Source: OCS116 sp051531935 | Lineage (GTDB): Bacteria > Pseudomonadota > Alphaproteobacteria > Rhizobiales > OSC116 | DNA: 64,000 nucleotides | Assembly: GCA_051531935.1 (NCBI GenBank) | Contig: JAOPTR010000009.1 | Span: 37,930 to 101,929 of the forward strand | Direction: 5' to 3' | In this document: positions 27,317 through 34,918 of the stretch, in pieces | How the letters are laid out: the number at the start of each line of letters is the position of its first letter | Numbering within the stretch: position 1 is the first letter of the stretch | Made by a program: the position numbers and the translations under genes | The notes under the pieces: model-generated | The model's database searches: none | The model's input: only the letters and a program-made list of their open reading frames with translations | Told to the model about the DNA's origin: nothing

Positions 27317-27889
27317 ATGTTAATTGGATATTCGAGAACATCAACCATAGAACAAGTTGCAGGTTTTGAAGCACAGAAACGAGATTTAGAAACAATTGGC
27401 GTTGAAAAGCTCTTTCAAGAACAAATCTCTTCAGTCGCAAAACGAGTTGAATTATTGGCTGCTATTGATTATGCAAGAGAAGGCGACACATTGGTTGTTA
27501 CAAAATTAGATCGTTTAGCAAGGTCAACATCAAATTTACTAGATATTGTTAAAACGCTCGAAGATAAAAAAGTAGCATTAAGAATTTTAGATTTTGGTGG
27601 TAGCGCCATTGATACTAAATCACCCACTGGCAAACTCACTATTACAATGTTTGGAGCTATGGCACAGTTTGAACGTGAGATGATGTTAGAGCGTCAACGT
27701 GAAGGGATCGCAAAAGCTAAATCCGAAGGTAAATACAAAGGTCGCAAGCCAACGGTGATGTTGCAAGCAGAAGAAATTAAACGATTGAAAAGCTCTGGTT
27801 TGGGAGCAACTGCTATATCTAAAAAATTAGGCATTGGACGCGCATCTGTTTACCGAATTTTAAAACCAGATGCGTTACAAGATCTTTAG
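27317..27889 (+). CDS. Small serine resolvase/invertase
   Basis: 190 aa, the usual size for Tn3-type resolvases and DNA invertases. Catalytic N-terminus IGYSRTSTIEQVAGFEAQ with Ser near residue 7. KLDRLARSTSNLL and the long E-helix AMAQFEREMMLERQREGI follow. A C-terminal HTH lies at ATAISKKLGIGRASVYRIL. It could resolve multimers of the excised element or be a leftover from a transposon, since an IS3-family relic follows directly. It is distinct from the large integrase at the other end. Confidence 0.93.
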   Translation: MLIGYSRTSTIEQVAGFEAQKRDLETIGVEKLFQEQISSVAKRVELLAAIDYAREGDTLVVTKLDRLARSTSNLLDIVKTLEDKKVALRILDFGGSAIDTKSPTGKLTITMFGAMAQFEREMMLERQREGIAKAKSEGKYKGRKPTVMLQAEEIKRLKSSGLGATAISKKLGIGRASVYRILKPDALQDL

Positions 27890-27909
27890 TGTTTAATATT
27901 TTTTTGATA

Positions 27910-28115
27910 TGTTCAACTGAATAACCCTTAGAATAGTAGACACCTTGCAAGGTAAAAAGGAAGCAAGGAGAAGTCATATGTCAAACAGTCGTAGCACCGA
28001 GGAATATAAACGTGCTGCCGTTACCCAGATCACGGTTCGAGGCTATTCAGTTAAAGATGTTTCTGAGAGGTTGGGGAGCACCCCACAACTATGGAAATCC
28101 CGATTTGTCTACTAA
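27910..28115 (+). pseudogene. IS3-family insertion sequence relic (orfA fragment)
   Basis: An AAGGAG site (27965-27970) and ATG 27978 open a 45-codon frame: SNSRSTEEYKRAAVTQITVR, then GYSVKDVSERLG. This is the start of an IS3-type OrfA helix-turn-helix protein. After ERLG the frame diverges from the family and stops at 28113-28115. The preceding segment (CTGAATAACCCTTAGAATAG, then TAGACACC) resembles the terminal inverted repeat of such elements. OrfB and the right end are missing, so it is a dead remnant that abuts the methyltransferase gene. Confidence 0.75.
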
Positions 28116-28135
28116 TCGAGGGGCGATTCAGGTTG

Positions 28136-29704
28136 CTACAATATGTTCTTTATACATGCTCCTAGTGCGCTTCCTAACAAAGGAGGTACAGCGTTTCCAA
28201 CTTGAGTATATTGCGGAACTTCAAACTTCCTCATCTTCCCACCAGTTGTAATTTTTGATTTAAACACAAAGTTGTCTGGAAAAGATTGAATTCTGGCCAT
28301 TTCTCGGACTGTAAGGACGCGTATTTCGTGTTTATCATAATGACAGGTATCATCCGGTATAGATAATGCAGCAGGAGCAGGGGAGTCTGCAATTAAAGCT
28401 TTTTGCGTTTGTTTTTTTGTAGCATGTTTGGTTAAATAACCTTCAAAATCTATTTTATTAGTGAACCTTTGTAATTTACCATTTTCGTTAAGGAAAGTGT
28501 GCGTGGCAATAATTAGCCAAGCTTCTTCAGGTATTTCCTTCTCCTTACCTTTTAAGACATCAACAACTGATTGTTTTATAAATCTCTGGTTGATGCTTTG
28601 TAAAACTTGATAAAGCCGGAACCTTCTTTTAACTAGCGGGCTATTTTTTCTCAACTCATGATTTAATATTTTTTTTCTGGATACTAAGTTGCTAAATTCG
28701 GAGTTAATCTTCTTAACAAACAATGATGGCTTAGTCGGGTTGTTGATTTTTAAATCATTTATTGCTTTATGAACAGATACTTCGTCGCTATTTACAAGTG
28801 AAACTAGGAAGGTCTCTAGAAAATAAGGTAAATCTTTGCTTTTACTTGAATCAAAATAGCGAAGGTGTCCAAACTCCAGGTTTTCTCCAAATTTTTTTGT
28901 AAGTTTAAAAAAGTTAATCGATTTTTCAAATAACTCTTTTTCTCTTATATTAAACTTTTTACTAATTATTTTAAAGTGATCCAGTCTAATTCCGATCATT
29001 ATAAACCTAGGCCTGTTTTGAGGAATACCAACCATTTTAGCGTTAATATGAAGACATAAAGGGATGTATCCAATGGATGCAAACACCTTTGCTATTTCAT
29101 ACCATGCATGAAATTTTTGGCCTGACTTATCTTTAAATGCTCGCAATATACCAGTAACATTTTCTAACAAAAATATTTTGGGTTGAGTAAGGTCGACAAA
29201 ATTTGCAAATTCCCAAGGTAGTGAGTTTTTGTTACTGTCTTTTTCACGCTTACCTGCCATGCTAAATGATTGACAGGGTGGTCCACCTGAGACCAGATCC
29301 AATCCTCCTTCTCTACCAAACGCATTTTTAAGTAATTCCACCAGCTTTGGAGAGGACTTGAGAAGTCTATTTAATTCGATGATACTGCCGACAATTAATT
29401 TGCCATTCAAATCTTCTTGATTGTCGGGTAAATTGTTAAATCCTTCATCGAATACCTCAGGGTACTCGAAAGGGTTCTCTCGAAGGCGGGGCTTTAAAGA
29501 AATAAATTTGCTGTTTAGCCAAATAACGTTTTTGGGCGCTAATTGTTGGAGTGCTTTTTTTTCGAGGTCTTCATTGAAAAAATTATAAGAAAAAGTTTCC
29601 GCGGCCATTGGCGATAGCTCGTTGGCCATGACGAGGTCGAATCCAGAGTTTTCTAAGCCTAGAGATAAGCCTCCGCATCCTGCGAATAATTCAATATGGT
29701 TCAA
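28136..29704 (-). CDS. DNA cytosine-5 methyltransferase
   Basis: 522 aa. All main C5 motifs are present: I (ELFAGCGGLSLGLENSGF, residues 4-21), IV with the catalytic Cys (GGPPCQSFS, about 138), VI (LLENVTGIL), VIII (QNRPRFIMIG), IX (REMARIQSFPDNF) and X (QVGNAVPPLLGSAL). A long variable region between VIII and IX is the target-recognition domain. The start is TTG at 29704 without a strong ribosome binding site; an in-frame stop upstream excludes a longer protein. It protects DNA against the divergent MvaI/BcnI-like enzyme. Confidence 0.95.
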   Translation of the reverse strand: MNHIELFAGCGGLSLGLENSGFDLVMANELSPMAAETFSYNFFNEDLEKKALQQLAPKNVIWLNSKFISLKPRLRENPFEYPEVFDEGFNNLPDNQEDLNGKLIVGSIIELNRLLKSSPKLVELLKNAFGREGGLDLVSGGPPCQSFSMAGKREKDSNKNSLPWEFANFVDLTQPKIFLLENVTGILRAFKDKSGQKFHAWYEIAKVFASIGYIPLCLHINAKMVGIPQNRPRFIMIGIRLDHFKIISKKFNIREKELFEKSINFFKLTKKFGENLEFGHLRYFDSSKSKDLPYFLETFLVSLVNSDEVSVHKAINDLKINNPTKPSLFVKKINSEFSNLVSRKKILNHELRKNSPLVKRRFRLYQVLQSINQRFIKQSVVDVLKGKEKEIPEEAWLIIATHTFLNENGKLQRFTNKIDFEGYLTKHATKKQTQKALIADSPAPAALSIPDDTCHYDKHEIRVLTVREMARIQSFPDNFVFKSKITTGGKMRKFEVPQYTQVGNAVPPLLGSALGACIKNIL

Positions 29705-30110
29705 GTTTGCTGCTTACTTATTAAAAGAGACGTTTTTGATTACATTACATTGGGACGGGATAAATGTCCAGGCTTTAAAATAATAATTTACAATTGTTTT
29801 TATAATGACTAGTTTAAATTTGCTATTTGAGAGTAGCAATTGAATTAATTCTCAAAGACCAATTTTAGGTTCTCTCTGTAGGTTTCAGATTTTTCTGAAA
29901 ATTTGCAGTGATATTTCTCTCATCTGCAAACACCTACACAACCTGATTTAAAATAAAAAATATGTTGTCATTCTGATTTCGTATTCTTTGTTTTTATCAC
30001 TTGGCTTGGTGGATTTAATAGCCCTCTGTATTACAGAAAAGCACTCTTCGTGCACATCCTATTTATTGATTAGTGCCTTTGAGCACACTAAAATAAAAAG
30101 GTAAATAGTT
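29705..30110. promoter_or_regulatory. Divergent promoter region of the R-M pair
   Basis: 406 bases without a gene. Small inverted repeats are visible: TTTGAGA/TCTCAAA (29826-29832 and 29850-29856), TTTCAG/CTGAAA (29882-29899), TTTGCAG/CTGCAAA (about 29901-29930), and TTAGTG/CACTAA (about 30070-30091), the last close to the endonuclease start. No controller-protein gene was seen, so timing of methyltransferase before nuclease may rely on these. Confidence 0.45.
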
Positions 30111-31454
30111 ATGTTAATTAATAACTACCCAACAGAAAAAAAACTAAAACAACTAGTTAAAAAACTAGCCAAAACAAAAAATATTAAAATCTCTGAGGCA
30201 TATGAAGATTATAGCAATGAGATGAATTCCAGTTCCTGGAGAGAGTTTAAGCCACTTCTTGAAGCATATTGGAAAAACAAACAACAGACTAAAACAGTAA
30301 ATAAATACGTAGATGAAAACATGTCTTATTTGACTAGGCTGGGCGTTGTTTTCTCTATATTTGAACCAACGGCTACTGGGTTTGATAAATCTATACTTGA
30401 TGCAACTCACCAAGTCCGAACTCACTTTGAGTTAGAAAACTTTCATCATTACTATTCGCAAGATCTTGGTCCCAAACACAAGGTTATTAAAGAAGCCCAG
30501 TTATTGACTTCTGAAAATGATATTTCATCGAGGGTTAGTTTATATAGGCCTAAAACCAAAAATGGTGACCCCAGAATGTGGTTTAAACATTTAAATAAAC
30601 TGGCTGAGGCTAAGGACAAAGTTGCAGTTATAATTTTGAACGACAAGGTTTATTTGATAAATATTTCTAAAACTTTGATATCGTCGCTGTTATCTCTACC
30701 CGATAGCCCGGTTACTAAGTTTCTTAAACTATACATTAATGTTAATACATCTGTTTCAAAAGAACTGCTTGCAAAGCTTAGGATACTTGCAAAAAAACCA
30801 TTTAAAGCGCTTAGAACAGGTGACACTGCCATTGGCTATACACTCGAAACGCTGCTTGGCATTCCAGCTAATTCCAATAAGCTACCAGATTATAAAGGAA
30901 TCGAAATAAAATCTGGGCGAGGTGGTAAAAATCGCACGACGTTGTTTGCTCAGGTCGCAAATTGGAAAAAGAGTCCTTGTAAAAAGAGTGCAGAAATTTT
31001 AGATAAATATGGTTATCAAAAAGATGGTGATGATAGATTATATTGTACTATTAATGCTAAACGATCTAATTCTCAGGGACTATCATTTAAGTTAAACAAT
31101 TCAGGCGATCTATTAGAAGAACATCATGATAAAGATGGGCTTGTTGCAGTCTGGGATGGGAACATTTTAAGGAAACGATTACTTGAAAAACATGCCGAAA
31201 CATTTTGGGTTGAGGCAGAAAGTACTAAAATCGCCGGTGTAGAGCATTTCCAACTAAAGAGTGTAATTCATACTAAAAAGCCAATTTCCATTCAATTTTT
31301 GTCATTAATTGAAGCAGGCATTATAACTATGGATCATTTAATTAAGCGTAGTGGTAATACAAATAGGGTTAGCGAAAAAGGTCCTTTGTTCAAAATTAAC
31401 AAAAGAGATCTGAGTTTATTATTCCCAGAACCCACTAAATATACTCTAATCTAA
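30111..31454 (+). CDS. MvaI/BcnI-type restriction endonuclease
   Basis: 447 aa. The C-terminal 210 residues contain TGDTAIGYTLETLLGIPANS (about 236) and PDYKGIEIKSGR (about 258), matching the family hallmark G-D-T-x-x-G-x-T-L-E-x-L-L-G-I followed by a D-x(n)-E-x-K catalytic site. MvaI and BcnI cut CCWGG and CCSGG. The N-terminal 200 residues are extra compared with those short enzymes and may bind DNA or regulate. It is paired divergently with the C5 methyltransferase. The exact target cannot be read from sequence. Confidence 0.85.
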   Translation: MLINNYPTEKKLKQLVKKLAKTKNIKISEAYEDYSNEMNSSSWREFKPLLEAYWKNKQQTKTVNKYVDENMSYLTRLGVVFSIFEPTATGFDKSILDATHQVRTHFELENFHHYYSQDLGPKHKVIKEAQLLTSENDISSRVSLYRPKTKNGDPRMWFKHLNKLAEAKDKVAVIILNDKVYLINISKTLISSLLSLPDSPVTKFLKLYINVNTSVSKELLAKLRILAKKPFKALRTGDTAIGYTLETLLGIPANSNKLPDYKGIEIKSGRGGKNRTTLFAQVANWKKSPCKKSAEILDKYGYQKDGDDRLYCTINAKRSNSQGLSFKLNNSGDLLEEHHDKDGLVAVWDGNILRKRLLEKHAETFWVEAESTKIAGVEHFQLKSVIHTKKPISIQFLSLIEAGIITMDHLIKRSGNTNRVSEKGPLFKINKRDLSLLFPEPTKYTLI

Positions 31455-31478
31455 CATTACATAAATATTTTTAAATCG

Positions 31479-31512
31479 TACCTGCATGTGATTTTTTCGA
31501 AACATGCAGGTA
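31479..31512. repeat. 11-bp inverted repeat after the endonuclease gene
   Basis: TACCTGCATGT (31479-31489) and ACATGCAGGTA (31502-31512) are perfectly complementary across a 12-nt spacer. No T-run follows on the plus strand, so it may be an operator or an RNA structure rather than a classic terminator. Confidence 0.6.
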
Positions 31513-31832
31513 TGTCTATGCCAAACAGTAATAAATATTTCAGGCTTATCTTAAAGAATTGGCATTGTGTTTATATTCACTTTTATACGCTTATCGACAG
31601 GTATCTACCATCAATCTGGTACTATCTAATCTATGCCTTGGTATTGTACCAAGAAAATAAATTCTGTTCTGTCATAAAAATTGCAATATTGTTGATTTTG
31701 GTGCGCAAGTTATGGAGGTTGCGAGCCCCCGCAATCAAAAATAAAAAACGTATTAACTATTTGAAAGTTATGATTATTATACTTGGATTTTTGATTTTTT
31801 CTATAGTTTTTATCAAATTAGTAATTTGTTGA
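31488..31832 (+). CDS. Uncertain hydrophobic small ORF
   Basis: 114 codons, beginning inside the inverted repeat. It has two hydrophobic stretches (IWYYLIYALVLY and VMIIILGFLIFSIVFIKLVI) and a basic middle. No ribosome binding site is convincing and no family is recognised. Kept at low confidence because it fills an otherwise empty stretch and ends with a real-looking membrane helix. Confidence 0.25.
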   Translation: MIFSKHAGMSMPNSNKYFRLILKNWHCVYIHFYTLIDRYLPSIWYYLIYALVLYQENKFCSVIKIAILLILVRKLWRLRAPAIKNKKRINYLKVMIIILGFLIFSIVFIKLVIC

Positions 31833-31971
31833 TTTCATAAACCGGTACAAAAGCCTGACGCGACCAATCTGCATTTAGTGTTCTGCTGAAAACAGAAACA
31901 GGCTGTTCAACTTTATGTGCTCCTCTATAATCGTAAGCGTGATCAACTCACAATTATTGGAGAAATATAAA

Positions 31972-32376
31972 TTGGTAGTAAGATGGAAAAAGGAAATCAT
32001 AAGAAAACGCCTTGATTCGATAAATGGCCTGTCTTTGGCTCAAATTATTGATTTTGATTTAAATACAGCCAGAAACGAAAAACAAATAGAAATAGCACAA
32101 AAAATTCATAGTGAATTATTTTCAGAAGAAACAGACCGCCATTATGATAGTAGTTGGGATACTCACGACAGAAAAAACGGCATTAATCCAATGTCGGCAG
32201 CTTACTCGAAACGTGCGAATGCAAAACGCCTTGAAATGGGCTTTAAATCGCTAGATAAAGATGGTCAAGCCATTGATGAAGAAACCTTCAATTTTATACT
32301 CAATGCCATAAAAAATAATGAGCAACATAAAATCGATTTACTGGTTAATATCAATGTTCGATATACAAAGGCATAA
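31972..32376 (+). CDS. Hypothetical island protein
   Basis: About 134 aa from TTG 31972, nine bases after GGAG; an ATG at 31915 would add 19 residues. The sequence is soluble and charged, with IIDFDLNTARNEKQIEIAQK, then NPMSAAYSKRANAKRLEMGF. No family recognised. Confidence 0.45.
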   Translation: MVVRWKKEIIRKRLDSINGLSLAQIIDFDLNTARNEKQIEIAQKIHSELFSEETDRHYDSSWDTHDRKNGINPMSAAYSKRANAKRLEMGFKSLDKDGQAIDEETFNFILNAIKNNEQHKIDLLVNINVRYTKA

Positions 32377-32430
32377 TGTTAAATAAAAATTAATGCAATG
32401 AGGTTTGAGACTGTACGAAAAAACTACCGT

Positions 32431-32507
32431 GGCCATCTATCAAGAAGGCATTTTTTAAAAACAAATATATGTTTTTCGTTTGTCTTATTAAAGCTGTGGT
32501 TACTGTA
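32431..32507 (+). repeat. Degenerate repeat, copy A
   Basis: CTATCAAGAAGGC followed by a tail that aligns with the stretch at 34562-34641, about two thirds identical by eye. The reading frame that is open in copy B is broken here by a stop and an indel. It lies in the 465-base gap 32377-32841, which otherwise shows only AT-rich promoter-like sequence. Confidence 0.5.
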
Positions 32508-32841
32508 ATAGTGCATATAAATTGTGGAAGTCATCGTAGTTTATTGTGATTTTCCATCGGTTTAATTATTGTCAATTAACAATTTTTCATGACATATAAA
32601 TTATATATTCACATTCGACCTTACGATGTGCTACGATCTGTGATCTGTACCAAGGTCTAGCGACTGTTTGACATACGTATTCTCCTAGAATCCATTGTAA
32701 CTAGCAAGATGTTTGCTGATCTAGTGGTGTTTCTTAGTGAAACCAACCTATTTTGTTTTTATTTATTTTATATTATAAATATACAACGATATGATGGTAT
32801 ATCTGAAACTATCGCACATAATATTATATTTGGAGAGAAAT

Positions 32842-33774
32842 GTGAAAAGAAAAAGTAAAGAAGAAGTATCTGCTAGTTTTCATTTTTTTCTGAGAAAACC
32901 TTCCTCCCCTTCAAAAGATACCATTGTTCCTTTTTCAAAAATCGAATTTTCTCAATTAGTTAACGCTATTAAAACGCGCCCCAAGTCAAATTTAAAAAAT
33001 GCCAATGACCTTGAAGCCCTTCGATTCAATGGAATAGTATCATTAGAACAATTAAAAATAATAAATGACAGGACAGTTTTTGGAGTTTTTAGAGCACCAT
33101 ATACAGGCCATGCATACGAAAATTCTGAAAAAGGAAAAATTTCGGCGAACAGCGTGAGCATGAGAGGCTTTCATTACTTACTTTACCATGCAGAAGATGG
33201 AAAAATATACCTTGGTAGCCAATATCTCGGAAGCTACGGTGGTTATGGTGCGCTATCAAAAACGCTAAAAGAATTATTTGATACCCCAAAATCAATAACT
33301 AGTCATACCTTTAAACTTGACTCATCTTACTATGAGAATGCTCAAGCAAAAGAGGTTATTGTTACGTTCAGACGAAACCCTAAGATAATTAATTCTGACA
33401 ATATTTTTGGTAACAATAGCATGATTGCGGTAAAAAAAGAAAACAGAGACGACGGTTTTGAGGATGGTGTTTCTAAATCCTTATTTCCACTTATTGGAAA
33501 AGGATCATCAGATATTAAGAGTGCTCTTGCTGAACTTGTAAATGAAAATGTCCTATTTGATGTTTCAGATGAAGATATTCAGGATTGTACAATATTAGCA
33601 ACAATAAATGGTAAAAAGAAAAAAATATACATGTTCGAAAATGGAAGTTATGCAACTAAATTTACACTAAACGTTCCACTTTCTTCAGATGGGCATCCAT
33701 TATATGAGAATACTAAGGATGAGATGCTTAGCCTTTTGCAGCATAAAATTTTATCTCGGAATCAAAATGTTTAA
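32842..33774 (+). CDS. Unknown soluble protein, first gene of a two-gene module
   Basis: 310 aa from GTG 32842, four bases after GGAGAG (32832-32837); the longer ORF start at 32791 adds an improbable hydrophobic leader. No family recognised. Features: a basic N-terminus (KRKSKEEVSASFHFFLRKP), a central Gly/Tyr-rich stretch (YLGSQYLGSYGGYGALSKTL) and an acidic C-terminal third (DEDIQDCTILATINGKKKK). It overlaps the next gene by eight bases, so the two are translationally coupled. The soluble-plus-membrane layout is seen in several phage-defence systems, which is suggestive only. Confidence 0.65.
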   Translation: MKRKSKEEVSASFHFFLRKPSSPSKDTIVPFSKIEFSQLVNAIKTRPKSNLKNANDLEALRFNGIVSLEQLKIINDRTVFGVFRAPYTGHAYENSEKGKISANSVSMRGFHYLLYHAEDGKIYLGSQYLGSYGGYGALSKTLKELFDTPKSITSHTFKLDSSYYENAQAKEVIVTFRRNPKIINSDNIFGNNSMIAVKKENRDDGFEDGVSKSLFPLIGKGSSDIKSALAELVNENVLFDVSDEDIQDCTILATINGKKKKIYMFENGSYATKFTLNVPLSSDGHPLYENTKDEMLSLLQHKILSRNQNV

Positions 33775-34366
33775 TTTGTCTACTATTATAAAAAATAATA
33801 ATAATACCTTTTACGACTACGACACTGACAAAAGAAATTCTATTTCTTTTAGAATTGTTTTAACATTATTATTTTCTGGTTTCTTGGGGATAATTAGTAG
33901 GACTGAACCATCATCATTTTTAAGTGCTGTGGTTGCTGTAGAAGCTATTCTTGCTGGTTTTAGCTTCAGTATTATGTTTTTTCTGTTGTCCGAAAATAAC
34001 AACACATACATCAAACCTGATTCACTAGAAGGCGAATTAAGAGAAAATAAATTGAGAAAATTGTCAAAGGAGGTTTTTTACAATATAGCATATTTTAATT
34101 TTATGGCAGTTTTATGCGTTATATTTTGCTTACTACTATTACTTCCCGATTTTAATTTTGAAAATTATTGGAAACAGTGCTCCTTTCTACCATGTAATAT
34201 TTCTTTATTGAGTGACATATTAAAATGGGTAACAAGTTCTTTCATTTTTTTACTTTGGCTCATTTTTTATTTCTCTTTAATGGAAAGCATGTACACGTTT
34301 GTCAGAACCGTTAGTAGAGTAAATTACTATTTTCACAAAAAAATATCTGGTAATAATAATCTTTAA
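33767..34366 (+). CDS. Four-helix membrane protein, second gene of the module
   Basis: 199 aa from ATG 33767, inside the end of the previous gene, with CGGA six bases upstream. Four predicted membrane helices: FRIVLTLLFSGFLGII, FLSAVVAVEAILAGFSFSIM, NFMAVLCVIFCLLLLL and SFIFLLWLIFYFSLM. A charged loop lies between helices 2 and 3. No family recognised. It may be a membrane effector partnered with the upstream protein. Confidence 0.65.
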   Translation: MFNLSTIIKNNNNTFYDYDTDKRNSISFRIVLTLLFSGFLGIISRTEPSSFLSAVVAVEAILAGFSFSIMFFLLSENNNTYIKPDSLEGELRENKLRKLSKEVFYNIAYFNFMAVLCVIFCLLLLLPDFNFENYWKQCSFLPCNISLLSDILKWVTSSFIFLLWLIFYFSLMESMYTFVRTVSRVNYYFHKKISGNNNL

Positions 34367-34561
34367 TTTCAATCATCAATTGTTTTGAAAAAATTGCGGT
34401 TTCAACCAAGCTAATCCAGAAAGAAAATGTGCTGAAGAAGGGTGGGCACGCAATATCAATATTTTCAAAATAGCTCCTATTTCTCTCAACTGACATTTAA
34501 GACTTGCTCACCCAAATAAAAGAATCAGGCCAACTGCCAAGTATTTTTCGAGGCATTACCA

Positions 34562-34715
34562 CCCCACCTATCAAGAAGGCCTTTTTCATGACAACAACCG
34601 TATGTTTTTATTGCCTGTATTAGCAAGACGTGGTTGGTATCATAGCAAAATTCTCACCCAATCTACATCAGGGGAAGAGAAATATATCTGTCGATACATC
34701 GACAGAGAAGAATAA
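34562..34715 (+). pseudogene. Repeat copy B with open-frame gene remnant
   Basis: Aligns with copy A at 32431-32507. Here the frame is open from before the repeat to a TAA at 34713-34715: YQEGLFHDNNRMFLLPVLAR, then RGWYHSKILTQ and KYICRYIDREE. It has no start codon upstream in frame and reads like the C-terminus of a lost gene. Copy A keeps similar residues around MFF after one frame change, which supports a coding origin. The family is unknown. Confidence 0.35.
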
Positions 34716-34841
34716 AGCAATATCAATTATGGTAGCATAACATTAGCCAGTGATGATAAGTGAAGTGAATTAATGCATGTATTAACAATAAGTTGTCACT
34801 TATCACCGTGCTTCAAAAAATAGAGTGTCGAGCGAAGCACA

Positions 34842-34862
34842 TGACAATACTACGTATTGTCA
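34842..34862. terminator. Hairpin between convergent genes
   Basis: TGACAATAC-TAC-GTATTGTCA, nine perfect pairs. A second inverted repeat, GATAAGTGA (34755-34763) and TCACTTATC (34796-34804), lies just before it. Together they fill the 552-base gap between the membrane-protein gene and the end of the replication gene. The gap is otherwise AT-rich and empty apart from repeat copy B. Confidence 0.45.
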
Positions 34863-34918
34863 CCCCCCTCTCATTAACTAACGATATAAAATTTACTCCA
34901 TTCTATACTTAATTAGAA

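Noticed and set aside
32377..32841. Retron or reverse-transcriptase locus in the non-coding stretch before the two-gene module
   Set aside because: Neither gene of the module shows a reverse-transcriptase YxDD motif and the non-coding stretch has no clear msr/msd inverted repeats.
34311..34496. Minus-strand 61-codon ORF after the membrane-protein gene
   Set aside because: It overlaps the end of the membrane gene antisense, lacks a start signal and has no recognisable features.
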